Shown here one piece after another: positions 1-5,606 of a stretch of DNA of 11,579 bases. The first letter of the stretch is position 1. Each line of letters begins with the position of its first letter. The stretch is from Candidatus Gastranaerophilales bacterium (GTDB taxonomy: Bacteria > Cyanobacteriota > Vampirovibrionia > Gastranaerophilales > Gastranaerophilaceae), in assembly GCA_900552525.1 (NCBI GenBank), contig UNSK01000056.1, positions 1 to 11,579 of the forward strand. Reading direction: 5' to 3'. A model generated the notes under the pieces. The model was not told the DNA's origin, did not search any database, and saw only the letters and a list, made by a program, of their open reading frames with translations. The position numbers were made by a program, and so were the translations under genes.

Positions 1-624
1 CAAGGCTCTTTGCTTCTTCCTTGAAAATAGTTGTAAAGAAAGGTACAACAACAACGCCGTGAAGCTTGTCACCGCTCTTTTTTTCGTAATCTTCAATTGC
101 AGTTTTCATCTTTGCTCTTGAAGAGTTAAGGCGAGATTTTACTGTTCCCTCTGAAATTTCAAGTGTCTGAGCAATTTCGGCAATTGACAGCTCGTTGAAA
201 TAGAACATCAAAACAACCTGATACTGATTGAATGAAAGTGTGTCTTCTATAATCTGTAAAAGCACCTTTCTTTTTTCGGCTTTGTTTATGTACTCTTCGG
301 GGAGCATTAACTCATCTGTTTCAGTTTTCGCAATCAGAACTTCATCGTCAATCTGATATTCCACCTTTCCTTTCAATTTATTTTTGCTTTTGTTTGTTGC
401 TATTGCCGTGAGCCAACCGCAAAATTTTCTTCATCTTTAAGTGTATTAAGTTTTAAGAATGCGGTGATGTAGGTTTCCTGCATTATGTCTTTTGCGTTTT
501 CTTCATCTTTGAGCAAAGAAACGCAAGTGAACCATACATCATTGCTTGTAAGTTTATACAGCTTATCAAATGCTTTTTTATTGCCGTTTTTAGCACTCAA
601 TACAAGCTCTTTGATTGTTTTCAT
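1..624 (-). pseudogene. ECF-type RNA polymerase sigma-70 factor, frameshifted and cut by the window edge
   Basis: Reading leftward from the ATG at 624, the first 69 codons encode sigma-70 region 2 (AKDIMQETYITAFLKL, residues 44-59). The frame then hits a stop. Adding one C to the CC at 417-418 restores an open frame to the window edge, 208 codons in all. The restored frame gives GWLTAIATNKSKNKL (end of region 2) and a region 4 helix-turn-helix (LSIAEIAQTLEISEGTVKSR, residues 146-165). Such factors direct RNA polymerase to stress- or envelope-responsive promoters and are usually followed by an anti-sigma gene, which would lie beyond position 1. The ribosome binding site AAAGGAGG (632-639) and an ECF-like promoter (664-692) are intact. 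The lesion is either a real recent frameshift or a base dropped in a G run. Identity as a sigma factor is firm; pseudogene status is uncertain. Confidence 0.85.
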
Positions 625-663
625 AATATTTCCTCCTTTATAATTTTTTTGCGTTTCTATATA

Positions 664-692
664 TTAGACAATTGAAATGTCAAAAAGGTTCA
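664..692 (-). promoter_or_regulatory. ECF-like promoter of the sigma factor gene (probable autoregulation)
   Basis: On the minus strand TGAACC (687-692) and GTCTAA (664-669) are 17 bases apart, about 30 bases upstream of the AAAGGAGG site of the sigma gene. GAAC/GTC-type boxes with this spacing are typical of promoters used by ECF sigma factors, which often transcribe their own genes. The motif is seen; autoregulation is inferred. Confidence 0.6.
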
Positions 693-741
693 TTTTTTGC
701 GAGAAAAAATTAAATTTTATTAAAACTTTTTATTTTTCATT

Positions 742-773
742 AAAAAAAGGGTACATAGACAAGCTACGCACCC
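742..773 (-). terminator. Rho-independent terminator, minus strand
   Basis: On the minus strand GGGTGCGTAG and CTATGTACCC form a 10-bp stem with two G-U pairs around a CTTGT loop, followed by seven T residues (742-748). The G-U pairs become A-C mismatches on the plus strand, so only a minus-strand RNA folds well. It would end the candidate small RNA that starts near 907. Confidence 0.75.
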
Positions 774-796
774 GAAAAACACATAGCCCTTTTGTC

Positions 797-907
797 GCCA
801 AACAAAAATTTCAATAGTCACCTTAAGTGTATCAAAATAAGAGCCTGTATTTTTACCGAAATAAAAATACACACTTAGGTGAACTTGAAATTAAATTTTT
901 GTTTGGC
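797..907. repeat. 111-bp imperfect inverted repeat
   Basis: The two halves are near complements: 15 perfect terminal base pairs, then interrupted pairing, then an inner hairpin at about 846-871. No obvious target-site duplication flanks it, which argues mildly against a recent MITE insertion. Confidence 0.7.
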
Positions 908-913
908 ATTTTT

Positions 914-942
914 ATTTTAGCATACAATATGTGAAAATTCAA
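914..942 (-). promoter_or_regulatory. Sigma-A promoter for the candidate small RNA
   Basis: On the minus strand TTGAAT (937-942) and TAAAAT (914-919) are separated by 17 bases, with a TGC extended -10 element directly upstream of the -10. The predicted start, about 907, falls at the outer end of the inverted repeat. Confidence 0.55.
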
Positions 943-1010
943 TATTTTTGTAAAATAACTTTCAAAAATTATATGAATGAAACTGTAAAATTTGAAGTAA
1001 TTTCAATTTT

Positions 1011-1038
1011 AGGGGAACAACTTTTCAGCTGTTCCCCT
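1011..1038. terminator. Terminator hairpin after the J-domain gene
   Basis: AGGGGAACA (1011-1019) and TGTTCCCCT (1030-1038) form a perfect 9-bp stem just past the stop of the minus-strand J-domain gene. Six T residues follow on the plus strand. On the minus strand the tail is only weakly T-rich, so termination there may be partial. Confidence 0.65.
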
Positions 1039-1044
1039 TTTTTG

Positions 1045-1533
1045 TCAACTGTGTAATGTTGGAGTTTTGTTTTCGCTTTGATTATACTTTTCAGAACCGA
1101 ACATATCACGGATTTCATCAAGCGTTAATTCTCGTTTGCTTTTCTTGCGGTACGGCTCTGTGTGGTAATACCAAGCCTGTTTTTTGTGAGCGTATCGGAA
1201 TTTTAATTCTTTCAACACTTCTTTGTGTGCTTTGGTGTTTCCCGATACCCACAACCAAGTACCGCAAATTTCAACCTCAATGTCCGAAAGGCTTGTAAGC
1301 ACATTGATTATATTTATAAATTCCTGCGGTGTTTCCGTTGTTTCTTTGGTGTAGGTTTCGCCCTCTGAATTTGTATGTATATTTTTCAGGCGTTCCCACA
1401 AAATCTCATATTCGTTTTGCATTACCTTAAATTCTTCTGTATCACCGCCTAAATCGGGGTGAAGCTGTTTAGCTAATCTTCTGTATTCCTTTTTGAGGTC
1501 TTCTGCTGTGTTACAGTTTGTAAAGTATTTCAT
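1045..1533 (-). CDS. J-domain (DnaJ-like) protein of mobile-element type
   Basis: The 162-residue protein begins with a compact J domain (residues 1-55) containing the HPD tripeptide (25-27) that activates Hsp70 ATPase; helices II and III around it are short but recognisable (LKKEYRRLAKQL). After a polar linker comes a C-terminal module, WLWVSGNTKAHKEVLKELKF at 93-112, ending in KKQAWYYH. This J-domain plus W-rich module is common in phage and conjugative-element accessory regions of Firmicutes, where its client is unknown. An upstream in-frame ATG at 1563 exists, but the AAAGGAG site (1542-1548) sits eight bases before the ATG at 1533, so that start is chosen. A terminator hairpin follows at 1011-1038. 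The family assignment is firm; the role in an element is inferred. Confidence 0.85.
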   Translation of the reverse strand: MKYFTNCNTAEDLKKEYRRLAKQLHPDLGGDTEEFKVMQNEYEILWERLKNIHTNSEGETYTKETTETPQEFINIINVLTSLSDIEVEICGTWLWVSGNTKAHKEVLKELKFRYAHKKQAWYYHTEPYRKKSKRELTLDEIRDMFGSEKYNQSENKTPTLHS

Positions 1534-1607
1534 AATGGTTTCTCCTTTGAAAGTTAATTTCAATTAAAATTTATATTCGGTAATTCTGAATTGGTGGGCT
1601 TTTAATA

Positions 1608-1870
1608 AGTCCGATTTAGATATTCACGCTGTATTTTTCACTCCTTTCTGATTTTTTATATTCGTTTAAATCGTCATCGTATGGGCTTTATGAGCATTAA
1701 AAGCGTAGCGAAATTTCATAAGTCAAGAAGCAAGTTTACGATACGCCGTAGGGCAATTCTTTACTTATAAAATAAGCGGAGCAAAATGTGAAATTAAAGC
1801 CTACGGTGACGATTTGAATATAGAAAACAGTTAAGGCTTGTGAGCGTGAATATCGGCAAAAATCGGACAA
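1608..1870. repeat. Long imperfect palindrome (about 260 bp), non-coding
   Basis: This fills most of the gap 1534-1957, where no gene is seen. Outer arms: GTCCGATTT plus ATATTCACGCT on the left pair with AGCGTGAATATC plus AATCGGAC on the right. Middle arms: AAATCGTCATCGTA-GGGCTTTA (from about 1667) pair with TAAAGCCTACGGTGACGATTT (to about 1816, one gap). Inner arms share ATAAGT-AAGAA. The pairing is interrupted but extends over the whole span. It could be a degenerate MITE, a structured RNA, or a single-strand origin of a rolling-circle element, all of which look like this; the sequence alone does not decide. Confidence 0.55.
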
Positions 1871-1878
1871 AAAAATAA

Positions 1879-1902
1879 CGCTATGGCAAAATAGCCATAG
1901 CG
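1879..1902 (-). terminator. Distal terminator of the 412-residue protein gene
   Basis: CGCTATGGC and GCCATAGCG form a perfect 9-bp stem with a 6-base loop. On the minus strand it is followed by TTATTTTTTT, a canonical intrinsic terminator. Confidence 0.8.
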
Positions 1903-1916
1903 AACCTTATAAAAAT

Positions 1917-1949
1917 AAACCGCAGAAAATATAAAATTCCCTGCGGTTT
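1917..1949 (-). terminator. Proximal terminator of the 412-residue protein gene
   Basis: AAACCGCAG (1917-1925) and CTGCGGTTT (1941-1949) pair perfectly. On the minus strand the stem lies just past the stop codon and is followed by ATTTTTAT. With the next hairpin it makes a tandem terminator. Confidence 0.75.
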
Positions 1950-1957
1950 CGTTATAA

Positions 1958-3196
1958 TCAGCTGTTTTTCTCTGCTTGCAATTCTTCAAGGACAGAAATT
2001 AATGTATCTATTTCCTCTTGATGTTTAGCTATATCAAACATTTTTTCATAATCTGCATATACTTCTTTGGTTTTATCATCCACCTTGTAAAACACACAAA
2101 TATCCTGTTCATTATAAATATTTTTCTCTATTAATTTCTTTTTAAAATCAGAATCACTTAAATTAATAATTTCTGAAATTTCATCTACTGTATCTGTAGT
2201 TTTCCAAACTCCATAAGATTTTCCTGTGCCACACTTTAGAACATCCTCTGATACAAGCAAAATCCTTGACAATTTTTTAATTTCAGTTCTTGTCAATTTT
2301 GGAGTTTCACTTTTTCTTAAAGAAGAAATACTGCTTTGAAATTTATCTTTACCAACATAAAGCAATTGTTTTATGTTGGTATCGGACAAATTTTGTATAT
2401 TAACAATAGCAGTAAATATATCACAAAATGATTTTGGTATTCTGCTAATGAAGTCATAAACAATATCCCTATATTCGGCTTTTAATTTGTCTATTCTTTG
2501 GTAAGAGAAATCCCAAACAGCAGAACCGTCATACTTCTCAACGCAATTCAAGAAATTTTCGCATTGGCAATTTCTAAAACGGCTATCATTTGAACTTGAG
2601 TATTCGTACTTTAAAGAGTTTATAGGAGTATTACAATAGTCTGTCAGAATATTTTTATATTTATTATATATACTGTTGAGTTGATCTAATGAACAATTAT
2701 CCCCATTATCATGATGATCTTTTAATTTTTTAATTCTCGACCATGCTGCATTAATACATTTATCCGAACAGTAACCCTCATCATCTTCTAATAAAGACTT
2801 AATTTTTCCGATTACTTCAACTGTATATTTTTGACAGTCTTCAATAAAAAATTCTCCGTCACTTGAATCATTAAATAGTACTGCCACAGACTTAATAATT
2901 CGATGAAGATTTTCTACGCAATCAACAAATTCAATATCTAACTTTTTATGTATATCCCTATTTGTTTTCTTTTTGCTAAAATTGAGTATAAAACTTAGTT
3001 GTTCATCAAAGTTTCCTTTGAAGTTGAACATCTCGGATATATTCCGAACTTCTGATTTAAAATCTTCATCATAAGGTTTCTTATTCTTATCGTATTCTAC
3101 ATAATCTGAATAAAATAAGGAATAGTCACTGATAACCTGATGAGCAAAAGGACAAGACATACACTGATTAATTTTGATTTCTACATTTGTTTTCAT
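1958..3196 (-). CDS. Cysteine-rich protein of unknown function with an XRE-like helix-turn-helix
   Basis: A 412-residue soluble protein that I do not recognise as a whole. It has 14 cysteines, several spaced like metal ligands: C12/C15 (CMSC), C143/C147 (CSDKC) and C210/C212/C218. Residues 272-322 look like a divergent XRE/lambda-repressor fold: SSISSLRKSETPKLTRTEIK followed by KLSRILLVSEDVL matches the recognition-helix and 'LxxIAxxLxVSxDxL' pattern. No catalytic motif is seen. The start is supported by AAAGGAG eight bases before the ATG. The gene is transcribed away from the plus-strand operon, with operator-like palindromes in the shared intergenic region, so it may regulate itself, the element operon, or both. 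It has two tandem terminators. A DNA-binding regulator or stress sensor is the best guess. Confidence 0.7.
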   Translation of the reverse strand: MKTNVEIKINQCMSCPFAHQVISDYSLFYSDYVEYDKNKKPYDEDFKSEVRNISEMFNFKGNFDEQLSFILNFSKKKTNRDIHKKLDIEFVDCVENLHRIIKSVAVLFNDSSDGEFFIEDCQKYTVEVIGKIKSLLEDDEGYCSDKCINAAWSRIKKLKDHHDNGDNCSLDQLNSIYNKYKNILTDYCNTPINSLKYEYSSSNDSRFRNCQCENFLNCVEKYDGSAVWDFSYQRIDKLKAEYRDIVYDFISRIPKSFCDIFTAIVNIQNLSDTNIKQLLYVGKDKFQSSISSLRKSETPKLTRTEIKKLSRILLVSEDVLKCGTGKSYGVWKTTDTVDEISEIINLSDSDFKKKLIEKNIYNEQDICVFYKVDDKTKEVYADYEKMFDIAKHQEEIDTLISVLEELQAEKNS

Positions 3197-3284
3197 TTTG
3201 AAAACTCCTTTTTTAAATGATTTTTTTGGATAACTTCTTTTTATTTTTTATCCGTAACTTAATATACACTATTTCTCCATTTTT

Positions 3285-3310
3285 TAAGTTACATTTGCAA
3301 GTGTAACTTA
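3285..3310. promoter_or_regulatory. 26-bp near-perfect palindrome (operator candidate)
   Basis: TAAGTTACA (3285-3293) and TGTAACTTA (3302-3310) are perfect inverted arms around TTTGCAAG, itself nearly palindromic. A third copy of the half site, GTAACTTA, lies at 3254-3261 next to a minus-strand -10-like TATATT (3261-3266). This placement fits a repressor site at the promoter of the 412-residue protein gene. Confidence 0.55.
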
Positions 3311-3426
3311 GTGAAATTTAAATATATGCTACTATATAGGTGTCAAAAGGAATTAATAAAGCAGTTTTGATTTTCAAAATATTACACCCATTCTACATTT
3401 TCATATGTAATAGTAAAATTTGAAAA

Positions 3427-3449
3427 TTTCACTATTATATATAGTGAAA
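3427..3449. promoter_or_regulatory. AT-rich palindrome, second operator candidate
   Basis: TTTCACTA (3427-3434) and TAGTGAAA (3442-3449) are inverted arms around TTATATA. The half site TAGTGAAA recurs at 3310-3317, beside the 26-bp palindrome. Two further small palindromes lie nearby: TTTTGA/TCAAAA (3365-3379) and TTTACAT/ATGTAAA (3486-3505). No gene is seen in 3197-3585. Confidence 0.4.
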
Positions 3450-3524
3450 TCAATCACAGTTAATTATACCATATTAATTGCTTATTTTACATAGTTAAAT
3501 GTAAAAATGCTATTACAGTATTAG

Positions 3525-3533
3525 TGGTAATAT
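3525..3533 (+). promoter_or_regulatory. Extended -10 promoter of the plus-strand operon
   Basis: TGGTAATAT carries an extended -10 (TGn) and a good TAATAT hexamer, about 50 bases before the first ATG. No convincing -35 is present at the usual spacing, so an activator or the extended -10 may compensate. The TTTACAT/ATGTAAA palindrome just upstream could bind such a regulator. Confidence 0.4.
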
Positions 3534-3585
3534 AAAAGCAATAAATAGGTAGCATACCGCTGAACAAATTAGAGGTGATATTCTT

Positions 3586-3672
3586 ATGGTACGCAACAAA
3601 TCTCCTAGTAAAGCTATTATTTCTTTATGCAAAAAACAAAATAAATTATATGAAAGGTGTAGTTTTCAATGA
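3586..3672 (+). CDS. 28-residue micro-ORF, translationally coupled
   Basis: ATG at 3586 is preceded by GAGGTGA with seven bases of spacing, a good ribosome binding site. The 28-residue product is basic and polar (MVRNKSPSKAIISLCKKQNK...), and its TGA overlaps the ATG of the next gene (ATGA at 3669-3672). The coupling and the strong site suggest that it is translated, either as a small protein or as a leader controlling the downstream gene. No family is recognised. The ribosome binding site of the next gene lies inside it. Confidence 0.5.
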   Translation: MVRNKSPSKAIISLCKKQNKLYERCSFQ

Positions 3673-3980
3673 AAAACTTAGCTAAGAAAAGAATATTCGG
3701 GCTTTTACTCTTTGATATTTTCCGTGATGACGGCAGTGCAGAAATAAACGGTCAGCTTATTAAGTGGCAGGCTGGGTATGTTATCACGGTATTGCCTTAC
3801 GGTGAAAGGCGTGCTGAATCTATCCGCAAATACACGGTGGCTTCAGATATCGAACAAAAAGCTTCTGAGCTTCTGTCAACAGTAAGCTGGGGTGCATTGC
3901 TTGAGCTTCGCCTTGATAACAACAAGGTTATTGAACTAAATGTTCTTTCTGACTGGTCGGCTGATATGCCTATTGATTAA
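3669..3980 (+). CDS. Small conserved-looking protein of unknown function
   Basis: A 103-residue soluble protein with no transmembrane segment or signal peptide. The N-terminus is basic (MKNLAKKRIFGLL); the remainder alternates hydrophobic and polar residues, suggesting a small alpha/beta domain (VITVLPYGERRAESIRKY, then LLELRLDNNKVIELNVL). AAAGGTG precedes the ATG by nine bases, and the start overlaps the stop of the 28-codon ORF. It is the first substantial gene of the plus-strand operon, ahead of the hairpin region and the transfer/replication genes. In small Firmicutes mobile elements this position often holds an auxiliary factor for replication or processing, but nothing in the sequence proves that here. 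Confidence 0.65.
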   Translation: MKNLAKKRIFGLLLFDIFRDDGSAEINGQLIKWQAGYVITVLPYGERRAESIRKYTVASDIEQKASELLSTVSWGALLELRLDNNKVIELNVLSDWSADMPID

Positions 3981-3995
3981 TTTTAATATCATTGT

Positions 3996-4087
3996 GGTAG
4001 AAGGTAGAAAACGTCATTTTTATTCAGCTTTTTTCTGTCCCTACCGCCCGATTGGGCTTGTCCATCGGGCGGTAGAACGGTAGAAAA
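3996..4087. other. Candidate origin of replication/transfer: GGTAGAA repeats and GC-rich hairpin
   Basis: Four copies of GGTAGAA occur as two close pairs (3996-4002, 4003-4009 and 4071-4077, 4079-4085). Between them CTACCGCCCGAT (4041-4052) and ATCGGGCGGTAG (4064-4075) form a perfect 12-bp stem with an 11-base loop. Pairing extends outward through TTTTCT/AGAAAA after an internal bulge. The stem is strikingly GC-rich for this region and has no T-run, so it is not a terminator. Direct repeats beside a hairpin, lying just upstream of the coupling-protein and Rep genes, match the layout of a rolling-circle double-strand origin or oriT. The function is inferred. Confidence 0.5.
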
Positions 4088-4128
4088 GTTGTAATGGCAA
4101 AAGAAGTATATCTAGGAGGTATTTTTAG

Positions 4129-4881
4129 ATGAAAAAATATAAATTCAAACTGGATAAACGCTTAGTTGGTTATTCAGTTATTTCGGCAGTTCTTGGATTA
4201 ATTGCCGTGCTGATAATTAACATAGCACAATATCAACAGGAAAATAATAACGAGGTACCTTTTCTCGCTGACTTTACTATTCTAATTTCAGCACTAGTAA
4301 TTTTTGCTATAAGTATATTACCGCTAGGTACTATATGTTACATATTAGTGCGTTTCTTCGAAAATCCTGCTTATAAAACAGGGGTGAATTTGTGGGTGCA
4401 GAAAAAAGCTCAAGAAAAAGCTTTTAAAAATTCGCAGTATATCTCCTATTATTTAAAAAGCTTTTTGTATGATGTTATAAAAAGCAATGATATTATTGAT
4501 ATACCAGTTAATGAGGCATCAATAAATCTTAAAGATTATGCTATGAGAAATCATTGTGTTATATACCGTTTCGTAATCCCAATTGCAGAAGTACCTCACA
4601 TTGACGAAGCTAATCTTCGGACAATTCTTCAAAATACGGTGATTGCACAACTGAATCATTATGGGATTGTTGGGTTGTCAAGTGTATATCAAGATTCAAC
4701 GACAGTACAGTACTCTGTGTACATAGATAAAATCACTTACTTTGAAGATGAACATATTATTGCTATAGATGTTCTGTATGTTTGCACACAGAATGACTTA
4801 TTGTACCTCCAAAACGCTGTTAAGAGAGATACAGTTAATGCAGTAAATATTGAAAGGACGGTATATGATGAAGACATTTAA
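4129..4881 (+). CDS. Membrane protein, N-terminal half of a split TcpA/Orf21-like coupling protein
   Basis: The 250-residue protein has a basic N-terminus, two transmembrane helices (about 13-33 and 49-75) separated by a short external loop, and then a cytoplasmic domain of about 170 residues. This is the layout of the N-terminal half of FtsK-like coupling proteins such as Tn916 Orf21: two helices, a mixed alpha/beta linker, then the ATPase. Here the frame ends where the ATPase would start, and an ATPase gene begins 17 bases before this stop. A strong TAGGAGGT site lies eight bases before the ATG. The likely role is to anchor the ATPase at the membrane and dock it to a conjugation pore. The topology is seen; the partnership is inferred from overlap and from the combined length of about 496 residues. 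Confidence 0.65.
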   Translation: MKKYKFKLDKRLVGYSVISAVLGLIAVLIINIAQYQQENNNEVPFLADFTILISALVIFAISILPLGTICYILVRFFENPAYKTGVNLWVQKKAQEKAFKNSQYISYYLKSFLYDVIKSNDIIDIPVNEASINLKDYAMRNHCVIYRFVIPIAEVPHIDEANLRTILQNTVIAQLNHYGIVGLSSVYQDSTTVQYSVYIDKITYFEDEHIIAIDVLYVCTQNDLLYLQNAVKRDTVNAVNIERTVYDEDI

Positions 4882-5605
4882 AACTACGTTTAATATAGGA
4901 ATAAGTCAAAAGGCACTTTCTAAAGGATTTGTAGTTCCTTTAAAAATCAATTTTAAAAGCACTCCTCATATTATTTTGGTTGCTCCATCGGGTGCAGGTA
5001 AGACATATGCACTCAAATACATATTAAGACAATTAGCTGAGGCTGATTCTCTTATTTATCTTTGTGATTTTAAAGCAATTGACTTCTCTACGATGAGTGA
5101 TTGTCCAAATTATTTTAAGCATAGTGATGTTAATAAAGGATTAGAAGTTGTTTTTGAATTAATGCAGAAGAGAATTAACGGCGATGTGGGGTGTGAACAA
5201 CCTTGCTATCTTGTGTTTGATGAATGGGCAGGTTTCTTAGCTTCGACACCAAAAAAAACACAGGAAGAGTACAAGCAACGATTAGCTTCAATCCTTATGC
5301 TTGGTCGTGGGCTTGGGATATATGTAATTCTTACATTACAAAGAGCTGATTCAAGTAATTTTTCATCAGGAGCAAGAGATAACTTTGGCGTTGCTCTTGG
5401 TCTTGGCAGACTTTCAAAAGAATCGGCTCGTATGTTGTTTCCTGATGAAACAGATGTAATAGAAGCAAAACCGAGGGGGAAAGGTTATTTAAGGGTTGAT
5501 GGAAAGCCTCTGACAGAGATTTCAATACCAACCATTAAAGATATGTCTAAAACAGATTTAATAATCAGAAGGGCGTTATTGTCATCTGATGAAGGAGGTC
5601 ATTAA
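4865..5605 (+). CDS. FtsK/TcpA-family DNA-translocase ATPase (coupling protein), membrane-less
   Basis: A 246-residue protein consisting essentially of one FtsK/HerA-type motor domain. It has a Walker A motif APSGAGKT (40-47), a Walker B motif CYLVFDEW (114-121) and the FtsK-family sensor region LTLQR (156-160), followed by GARDNFGVALGLGRLS (169-184). In mobile elements such ATPases bring the nicked DNA to the secretion channel. The family is usually larger and carries its own membrane anchor; here the anchor is in the preceding, overlapping gene. An in-frame TTG at 4850 precedes the ribosome binding site AAAGGA (4853-4858) and is rejected; the ATG at 4865 lies six bases after it, and the adjacent ATG at 4868 is also possible. 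The Rep gene follows directly. Confidence 0.88.
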   Translation: MMKTFKTTFNIGISQKALSKGFVVPLKINFKSTPHIILVAPSGAGKTYALKYILRQLAEADSLIYLCDFKAIDFSTMSDCPNYFKHSDVNKGLEVVFELMQKRINGDVGCEQPCYLVFDEWAGFLASTPKKTQEEYKQRLASILMLGRGLGIYVILTLQRADSSNFSSGARDNFGVALGLGRLSKESARMLFPDETDVIEAKPRGKGYLRVDGKPLTEISIPTIKDMSKTDLIIRRALLSSDEGGH

Positions 5606-5606
5606 A

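Larger units (their letters stand above)
742..907 (-). ncRNA. Candidate structured small RNA of about 165 nt
   Basis: A minus-strand transcription unit without an open frame. The promoter at 914-942 predicts a start near 907, which coincides with the first base of a long inverted repeat (797-907). The outer arms GCCAAACAAAAATTT and AAATTTTTGTTTGGC are perfect complements. Inner segments also pair (CACC with GGTG, AAGTGTGTAT with ATACACTT), and an apical hairpin TGTATTTTT/AAAAATACA closes the rod. A single-stranded stretch and the terminator at 742-773 follow. The shape, a long bulged rod with its own promoter and terminator, recalls 6S-like RNAs, but no family-specific sequence is recognised. 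A short mobile element with inverted ends is the alternative. Confidence 0.45.

Noticed and set aside
665..672. TTAGACAA shared with the repeats after int
   Set aside because: This copy overlaps the -10 of the ECF-like promoter, which explains it; eight bases are not enough to claim a recombinase site.
742..942. Direct assignment as 6S RNA
   Set aside because: Only the general shape agrees; no diagnostic 6S sequence was recognised, so it is reported as a candidate structured RNA.
1056..1298. Plus-strand open frame of 80 codons
   Set aside because: It lies antisense within the J-domain gene, has no ribosome binding site and encodes nothing recognisable.
1589..1596. TTGGTGGG shared with the tRNA-Tyr 3' end (9307-9314) as a left attachment site
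   Set aside because: Only 8 bases match and the flanks diverge at once; a tRNA att core should be longer. Chance is sufficient.
1630..1650. Minus-strand AAAGGAG as the ribosome binding site of a hidden small gene
   Set aside because: No start codon at suitable spacing gives more than a few codons before a stop.
4041..4075. GC-rich hairpin as a transcription terminator
   Set aside because: No T-run follows on either strand, and the stem is flanked by repeated GGTAGAA instead.
4850..4864. TTG start for the ATPase gene
   Set aside because: It precedes and overlaps the AAAGGA ribosome binding site, which is correctly spaced for the ATG at 4865.
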